46,159 nt of DNA from an uncultured Hyphomicrobiales bacterium (GTDB taxonomy: Bacteria > Pseudomonadota > Alphaproteobacteria > Rhizobiales > Devosiaceae), in NCBI GenBank assembly GCA_903842455.1, contig CAIMLX010000155.1:1-46159 (forward strand), written 5' to 3'. The position numbers were made by a program, and so were the translations under genes. A model generated the notes under the pieces. The model was not told the origin of the DNA, did no database searches, and saw nothing but the letters and a program-made list of their open reading frames with translations. Each line of letters starts with the position of its first letter. The first letter of the stretch is position 1. Of the stretch, positions 41,975 to 46,159 are shown one piece after another.

Positions 41975-43120
41975 ATGAGAGTCTCCATTTTCGACGATGT
42001 GGCAGTTTCACCGGAGCGCCATCTGGGTGAGCGATGGGCGTTCGCCTTCCCGACCTCCTGCCGGCTGCGCGACGGGACAATCCTGTCGGTCTATCGTCGC
42101 GGCAAGGAGAAGCACTCACACGACGGCGTGTTCATGGTGCAGCGCTCGGATGATGGCGGGCGGAGCTGGAGTGAGCCGCAGACGATCTGGGACGGCTTGA
42201 AAGCGGCTGTGCCGCAGTCGGTTCATGCTGGCACGGTGGTCGAGGCCAGCGACGGCAGCGTCCTCGCCATGTTCACGGCCGTTGAGATTACCGATGCGGC
42301 GGAAGCCTTTATCTTCAGCAGCACGGGCCGCCATCTCGAGCAGAGATTCTACGTCGTGCGAAGCGCAGATGGCGGCAGGACATGGTCGGCGCCGACGCTC
42401 GCCCACTTGCCGGGCACGCCGCCGCTGCGCTACATCAACAGCCGCCCCCTGCCCCTGCCCCTGCCCGATGGCCAGGTGCTGGTGCCGGCCGAGGTCACCA
42501 CGGACGCCGGACTGCAGGCCGTCATGACCGGGCATTATGACGTCTCGTCCGGTGTTTTCTCCCCGTTCCAGTTCGTTGCGCGTGACACCAGCGGCCGGCT
42601 GAGCTTCGGGGACCCCAAATTCGCGGCGCTACCCGACAGCACGATCCTGATGTGGCTGTGGGCCTTCGTGAACGCAACGGAAGAGACGGTTGCGGCACAT
42701 CTTTGCGCGTCGACGGACAATGGCCGCAGCTGGAGTGCACCGCGGCCGACCCCGATTGTCGCCCAGGCCTCTGCACTGCTCACGATCGACGACGCAAGGG
42801 TGATCGTCGCCGGCAATGTGCGAACACCACCCGAGGGCATCCGACCCTGGCAATCGCCCGATGCAGGCCAGCATTGGGACGAGGCCTCGCCGATCCAGAT
42901 GTGGGACGCGCGGAGCCACCGGATGCTCGGCGCGCCGATAGGGGAACGGGCGCAGGCAGCGCGCGATCCGAGCGACGGTAAGCTCTGGGAGTCGCTGCCC
43001 GGCTTCACCTTCGGCTCGCCGGATCTGGTTCCCGCGGAAGAGGGCGTGAGCCTTTTGACCTATTACGTCATGAATGACGGGTTCGCGGAGGTGCGCGCAT
43101 GCCGCTTCGTTGTGGACTGA
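41975..43120 (+). CDS. Asp-box (BNR) sialidase-fold propeller protein E
   Basis: A 381-residue propeller without signal peptide. Asp boxes: 58-65 (SDDGGRSW), 130-137 (SADGGRTW), 246-253 (STDNGRSW) and 294-301 (SPDAGQHW). The N-terminal half (RWAFAFPTSCRLRDGTILSVYRRG) resembles sialidase-family exo-enzymes more than the A/C pair does; similarity to the other three is low. AGGGGGG precedes the ATG. It sits between two broken genes but is itself intact. Reaction unproven, as for the other propellers. Confidence 0.82.
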   Translation: MRVSIFDDVAVSPERHLGERWAFAFPTSCRLRDGTILSVYRRGKEKHSHDGVFMVQRSDDGGRSWSEPQTIWDGLKAAVPQSVHAGTVVEASDGSVLAMFTAVEITDAAEAFIFSSTGRHLEQRFYVVRSADGGRTWSAPTLAHLPGTPPLRYINSRPLPLPLPDGQVLVPAEVTTDAGLQAVMTGHYDVSSGVFSPFQFVARDTSGRLSFGDPKFAALPDSTILMWLWAFVNATEETVAAHLCASTDNGRSWSAPRPTPIVAQASALLTIDDARVIVAGNVRTPPEGIRPWQSPDAGQHWDEASPIQMWDARSHRMLGAPIGERAQAARDPSDGKLWESLPGFTFGSPDLVPAEEGVSLLTYYVMNDGFAEVRACRFVVD

Positions 43121-43148
43121 CACCTTACCAGCGCTCGGGAGCAGTCAC

Positions 43149-44312
43149 ATGAGATCGACTGCCGACATCGTGATCATAGGCGCCGGTCTGCACGGCGCGT
43201 CGCTCGCCTACCATCTTGCCAAAGCCGGCGCCGGATCGGTCGTCGTGCTCGAGAAAAAGCACGTCGCGGCGGGGCCGACGGCGAAGTCGGGTGCGATGAT
43301 CCGGCCGCTGTTTTCGGACGCGATCTACATCCGCCTGGTGCTCGAGGCGACGGCGATGTTCGAGCAATGGGACGACGTGATCGGTGGCGATGCAGGCTTC
43401 GTCCAGAACAGCTTCCTGCGGTTCACCGAGAGCTTCGATCAGCCGACGCTCGGCGCCGATCTCGACCTGATGACGCGCCTTGGCGCCCCATTCGAGTTGA
43501 TCGCCCCGGCGGACCTGCCTGGGCTGGCGTCGTCCTGCGTGTTCAGTGGCTCGGAGTCCGGCGTGCTCCTCACCAAGGGGGGCTTTGCCGACGCGATCAA
43601 GACCACCGAAAGCCTCGTCGCGGCGGCTAAGCGTCTGGGCGTGCGCTTCATCGAAGACGCCGAGGTCACCGGCATCGATGTGGCCAATGGCAAGGTGCAG
43701 GCAGTGGTGACCGCGTCCGGCCGGATCGCGACGGGCCTCGTGGTCAATTGCGCCGGGGCCTGAGGCGACCGCGTCGGCGCGATGGCCGGCGTGACCTTGC
43801 CGATCGAGATTCACCGCGTGCCCACGGCGCTCTACCGCAAGCCCGAGAGCCTCCGTGTGCCCGGCCCGATCCTGTCGGACGGCATCAACCAGATTTATCT
43901 GCGCGATGCCGGCGAGGGCTATTTGCGGGCAGCGCGGTTCGGCTGGACGGCCGACCGCGTCGACCCCGACAGCTATGACGAGACCGTCAGCCGCGCGCAG
44001 CATGATGATGTTCGCCGGCTGGTCGAGCAGCGCGTGCCGGCGATGCGGCGCACGCCCTCGGTCGGCGGCTTTTCGGCGATCTACGACATGACTCCCGACG
44101 GCCACCCGATTGTCGGGCCGGTCGGCGATATCGATGGCTTCTGGTGCGACTGCGGCTGGAGCGGCAATGGCTTCGCCAGCGCTCCCGCCGTCGGCGCGCA
44201 TATCGCGGCGGCGATCACCTGCAAGACGAGCGAGGTCGACCTGTCACCCTTCGCATGGCCCCGCTCAGCCGATGCCACACCGCGGCCCGACGTCAGTTGG
44301 GTCCGCCGATGA
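43149..44312 (+). pseudogene. FAD-dependent oxidoreductase (DAO family) interrupted by an in-frame TGA
   Basis: A DAO-fold flavoprotein of about 387 residues: IVIIGAGLHGASLAYHLAKAG and VVVLEKKHVAAG at the start, and DGHPIVGPVGDIDGFWCDCGWSGNGFASAPAVG at the end. A TGA at 43761-43763 splits it within VVNCAGA-stop-GDRVGAMAGV; family members usually have Trp here (TGG), so a single G to A change explains it. The frame is otherwise intact. TGA serves as a normal stop in many neighbouring genes, so recoding is unlikely. The 3' end overlaps the GNAT start as ATGA, so loss of translation may also lower GNAT expression. It may once have duplicated the role of the oxidase at 34255. Confidence 0.8.
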
Positions 44313-45286
44313 TCAAACTCAGTCGCCACGCCGACCCGCTAGAACCTGCCGGACAGCAGGAATTGATCGGCCTCTGGCGCAGCGAGTGGACACGCACCGA
44401 CTATGATTGGCTGGAGGCGCTTAACGGCGACTATGCAGACACGCTGCGCACGGTCTCCGTCGTCGCGCGGATTGACGGTCGGGCCGTCGCGAGCGCCACG
44501 GTCAATTTCGCCGCGCATGCGCCGGAAACCTGCCTTATCGGCAATGTGGTGACGCTGGCTGCATTTCGCGGGCAAGGCCTCGCCAAACTCGTGACAGATG
44601 CAGCGGTCGCGATCGGCTTCGAGGCAGGCTGCACCCTGGCGTTTCTCGGTTCATCGCGGATGGAAGGAAATGTCTACGAGCGATGCGGTTTCATCCGTGT
44701 AGCCGGCTCGATCATGTGCCGCGCTGCGCCAGGATTCGAGGCAGACATGACCTTCGCACCGGGGCATGCTGTCGCCCTCCGGGATGCGCAATGGGGCGAC
44801 ATGACGGGCTTCGTCCGGCTTCTGACCCAGCCCTTGGCGGACGCCGTGATCGACATGCCGCGAGGGCTGATGTCGATCGCCGCCGCAGATCCGAAGCGCT
44901 GCGTCTCGGCCTTCCCCCTTGTCCACGAAAGTGTGCATCTGCGCGGCGGCGTCGTGCTGATGCTGGCTGCGATCGACTCCAGTCGGATCTTCGGCATGGG
45001 GACGCTGACCCCTGGCCCCGCACCCAGCGTTTCGCATCGCGGCATCGTCGATGTCGCTGCGCATGCGAGCTACGCCACTCATCGCGATGAGATGCTCGCC
45101 CGCCTGCTGGCTGCGGCGGGAAGCCGACGCATCGAGACACTAGAGGCCGTCGTGGTCACCTCAGACACTGCCAAACTCGAGGCCCTCGGGCGCGCCGGCT
45201 TTCGGCCAGTTGCCACCCTGCCCGGTCATCTGCGGTTGCGGAGCGGTCCCGCCGACGCCGTGCGGCTCGAGCTCAAACTTACATGA
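44309..45286 (+). CDS. GNAT-family N-acetyltransferase, apparently two-domain
   Basis: A 325-residue protein. The first GNAT unit is clear: NVVTLAAFRGQGLAKLVTDAAV (about 75-96) carries the R/Q-x-x-G-x-G/A acetyl-CoA loop, followed by AFLGSS and VYERCGFIRV. The second half (from about 150) repeats the strand pattern in weaker form (GIVDVAAHASYATHRDEMLARLL, then LEALGRAGFRPVATLPG) and lacks the CoA loop, as in other tandem GNATs where one copy is structural. ATG overlaps the upstream stop and its stop overlaps the next start, both as ATGA. It may acetylate an amino-sugar or an amine product of the pathway. Confidence 0.8.
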   Translation: MIKLSRHADPLEPAGQQELIGLWRSEWTRTDYDWLEALNGDYADTLRTVSVVARIDGRAVASATVNFAAHAPETCLIGNVVTLAAFRGQGLAKLVTDAAVAIGFEAGCTLAFLGSSRMEGNVYERCGFIRVAGSIMCRAAPGFEADMTFAPGHAVALRDAQWGDMTGFVRLLTQPLADAVIDMPRGLMSIAAADPKRCVSAFPLVHESVHLRGGVVLMLAAIDSSRIFGMGTLTPGPAPSVSHRGIVDVAAHASYATHRDEMLARLLAAAGSRRIETLEAVVVTSDTAKLEALGRAGFRPVATLPGHLRLRSGPADAVRLELKLT

Positions 45287-45783
45287 CCAGAGCTATGTAT
45301 CTTTATCCTTGGGATCTCGAGTACGAAGGCGCCGAAACCGTGCTGCCGCGGCTTCGCGACTTAGGCATCGACGCCGTTTTGCTGACCGTGAGCTATCATG
45401 CCAACAAGTTTGTGCGCCCGCATGCCACGCCTCGCGTCCAGATTATGCTTGGCATGTGCTTCTGCGACGCCCGTCTCGCGACAGCCTCCGCCGCTGGCAT
45501 TGATGGCCACGCCGTGAGCGGTCGCAACTGCTACCAACCCGATCTCTTCTTCACCGACGGTATAGAGCCCGCGAGCGATCCGTAGACCGACCCTGAGTCG
45601 CGCGCATTCAACGCCTTTCGGGCTAATGTCGTGATAGCATGCGCCGCCGACGAGGTACGAAGCGCCGTGACGCAGCTCGATGCCGCTGGCGCCGCGTCGA
45701 TCTCGTTATACAACTACGGCCACATGCGGCTCAAATCGCTCGACTGGATAGCAGCCGCGCTCACCCGACCGAAAGGGCAACCT
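45283..45783 (+). pseudogene. Remnant of an unknown TIM-barrel-like protein
   Basis: The start MYLYPWDLEYEGAETVLPRL with LTVSYHANKFVRPH looks like the N-terminus of a larger conserved family of unknown function, seen in my memory with YHAGKF-type motifs. After about 50 residues the text changes to low-quality sequence, then hits TAG at 45583-45585. Beyond it the same frame reads like a proper C-terminus (FNAFRANVVIACAADEV, SISLYNYGHMRLKSLDW). The total is much shorter than expected, so an internal deletion plus a stop is the likely history. Its start overlaps the GNAT stop. Confidence 0.6.
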
Positions 45784-46159
45784 ATGCGACATGACAACAC
45801 TGTGGCGATCATCACCGGTGCCGGCCAGGGCATCGGCCGGGCGATCGCGATGCAGCTCGCGCGGGAGGGCGCTGCGGTTGGCATCGTCGATATCGATGAG
45901 GCTGGCGGCCGCGATACCGTCGAGCGCCTCAACGACACCGGCGCGCCGGCGCATTTCCACTATGGCGACATCACCGATTTCGCGGCCGTGGAGAGCGCTT
46001 TCGCGGAAATCGCCGCGGCGCTCGGACCGGTGACGCTACTCGTCAACAATGCCGCGTTCACCGAGGCCGGCAGCCTCGAGACGATCTCGCTGGACGGCTG
46101 GCACCGCGAGATCAACATCAATCTCAACGGTACCTATCACTGCACACGCGCGATCGTTC
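45784..46159 (+). CDS. Short-chain dehydrogenase/reductase, cut by the window end
   Basis: The first 125 residues of a classical SDR: TGAGQGIG (11-18), an Asp-rich end of strand 2 (IVDIDEAG, pointing to NAD) and NNAA. The catalytic Ser-Tyr-Lys lie beyond the edge. It follows the gene remnant in the same frame; the start at 45784 is chosen since the cofactor-binding strand follows directly, though no strong ribosome-binding site is seen. Appears intact as far as visible. Confidence 0.82.
   Translation, partial: MRHDNTVAIITGAGQGIGRAIAMQLAREGAAVGIVDIDEAGGRDTVERLNDTGAPAHFHYGDITDFAAVESAFAEIAAALGPVTLLVNNAAFTEAGSLETISLDGWHREININLNGTYHCTRAIV

Noticed and set aside
43761-43763. TGA recoded as tryptophan or selenocysteine
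   Set aside because: TGA ends many intact neighbouring genes, and no other recoding sign or stem-loop is evident; a point mutation or error is simpler.
1-46159. tRNA, rRNA, CRISPR array, insertion sequence or attachment site
   Set aside because: I looked for tRNA-like ends, regularly spaced repeats, transposase or integrase motifs and terminal inverted repeats and saw none; the only tandem repeat has three short copies and no cas genes are nearby.

Overview
The window is GC-rich, almost gap-free DNA with short intergenic gaps, many ATGA/GTGA start-stop overlaps, and GTG and TTG starts. Gene families and codon style point to an alphaproteobacterium, most likely Hyphomicrobiales (Rhizobiales); this is inferred by eye, with no rRNA or marker gene present. 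Almost the whole window is one large carbohydrate/acid-sugar catabolic island. It contains four Asp-box (BNR, sialidase-fold) propeller proteins, one five-bladed GH43/GH32-type propeller, two DapA/NanA-type aldolases, a NagA-like deacetylase, three Gfo/Idh/MocA oxidoreductases, four classical SDRs, two uronate-dehydrogenase-like extended SDRs, an HpcH/HpaI aldolase, an RraA-like aldolase, an MFS transporter and a full peptide/oligosaccharide-type ABC importer.

Layout. 1-1164: poorly coding DNA with one doubtful small gene and a 3 x 23 bp tandem repeat. 1165-7842: an M81 (MlrC-type) hydrolase, a convergent PhyH-type dioxygenase, then AraC regulator - propeller A - MFS/HEAT fusion. 7857-12130 (minus): NagA-like - two coupled small paralogs - Gfo/Idh - propeller B. 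12199-14340 (plus): SDR - GntR/LacI-type regulator - Rid protein. 14341-19976 (minus): six tightly overlapped genes (Gfo/Idh, SDR, Gfo/Idh, SDR, HpcH/HpaI aldolase, fold-III PLP enzyme). 20094-22857: two paralogous dehydrogenases flanking the minus-strand propeller C. 23083-33223 (plus): RraA-like, the ABC importer, a NanA-like lyase, an unknown protein, an FMN hydroxy-acid oxidase and a frame-disrupted acyltransferase. 33217-35451 (minus): amidohydrolase and FAD oxidase. 35536-37157 (plus): unknown beta-rich protein and a second DapA-type aldolase. 37123-38175 (minus): GH43-like propeller. 38286-46159 (plus): class III aminotransferase, AllA-like protein, class IV aminotransferase, a broken phosphotriesterase-like gene, propeller E, a broken FAD oxidase, a GNAT, a gene remnant and a cut-off SDR.

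Two signals stand out. (1) The substrate-binding protein at 23882-25504 appears circularly permuted: after its signal peptide comes the part that is normally the C-terminal half of SBP_bac_5 proteins, then the normal N-terminal half, and the protein stops just where the normal C-terminal half would begin. (2) Seven divergent or operon-head intergenic regions carry related AT-rich inverted repeats of the form GTTAT-N3/4-ATAAC, mostly overlapping a likely -10 box. Together they look like one local regulon, with the GntR/LacI hybrid at 12942-13934 as the best candidate regulator.

How the genes may work together (inference): conjugated acidic sugars are imported by the ABC and MFS systems, released or rearranged by the signal-less propellers in the cytoplasm, oxidised by Gfo/Idh, SDR and uronate-dehydrogenase-like enzymes, deacetylated and cleaved by aldolases. 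Sialic or another nonulosonic acid is plausible, but no NanE epimerase or NanK kinase is visible. The right third holds four disrupted genes, suggesting decay or sequence error.
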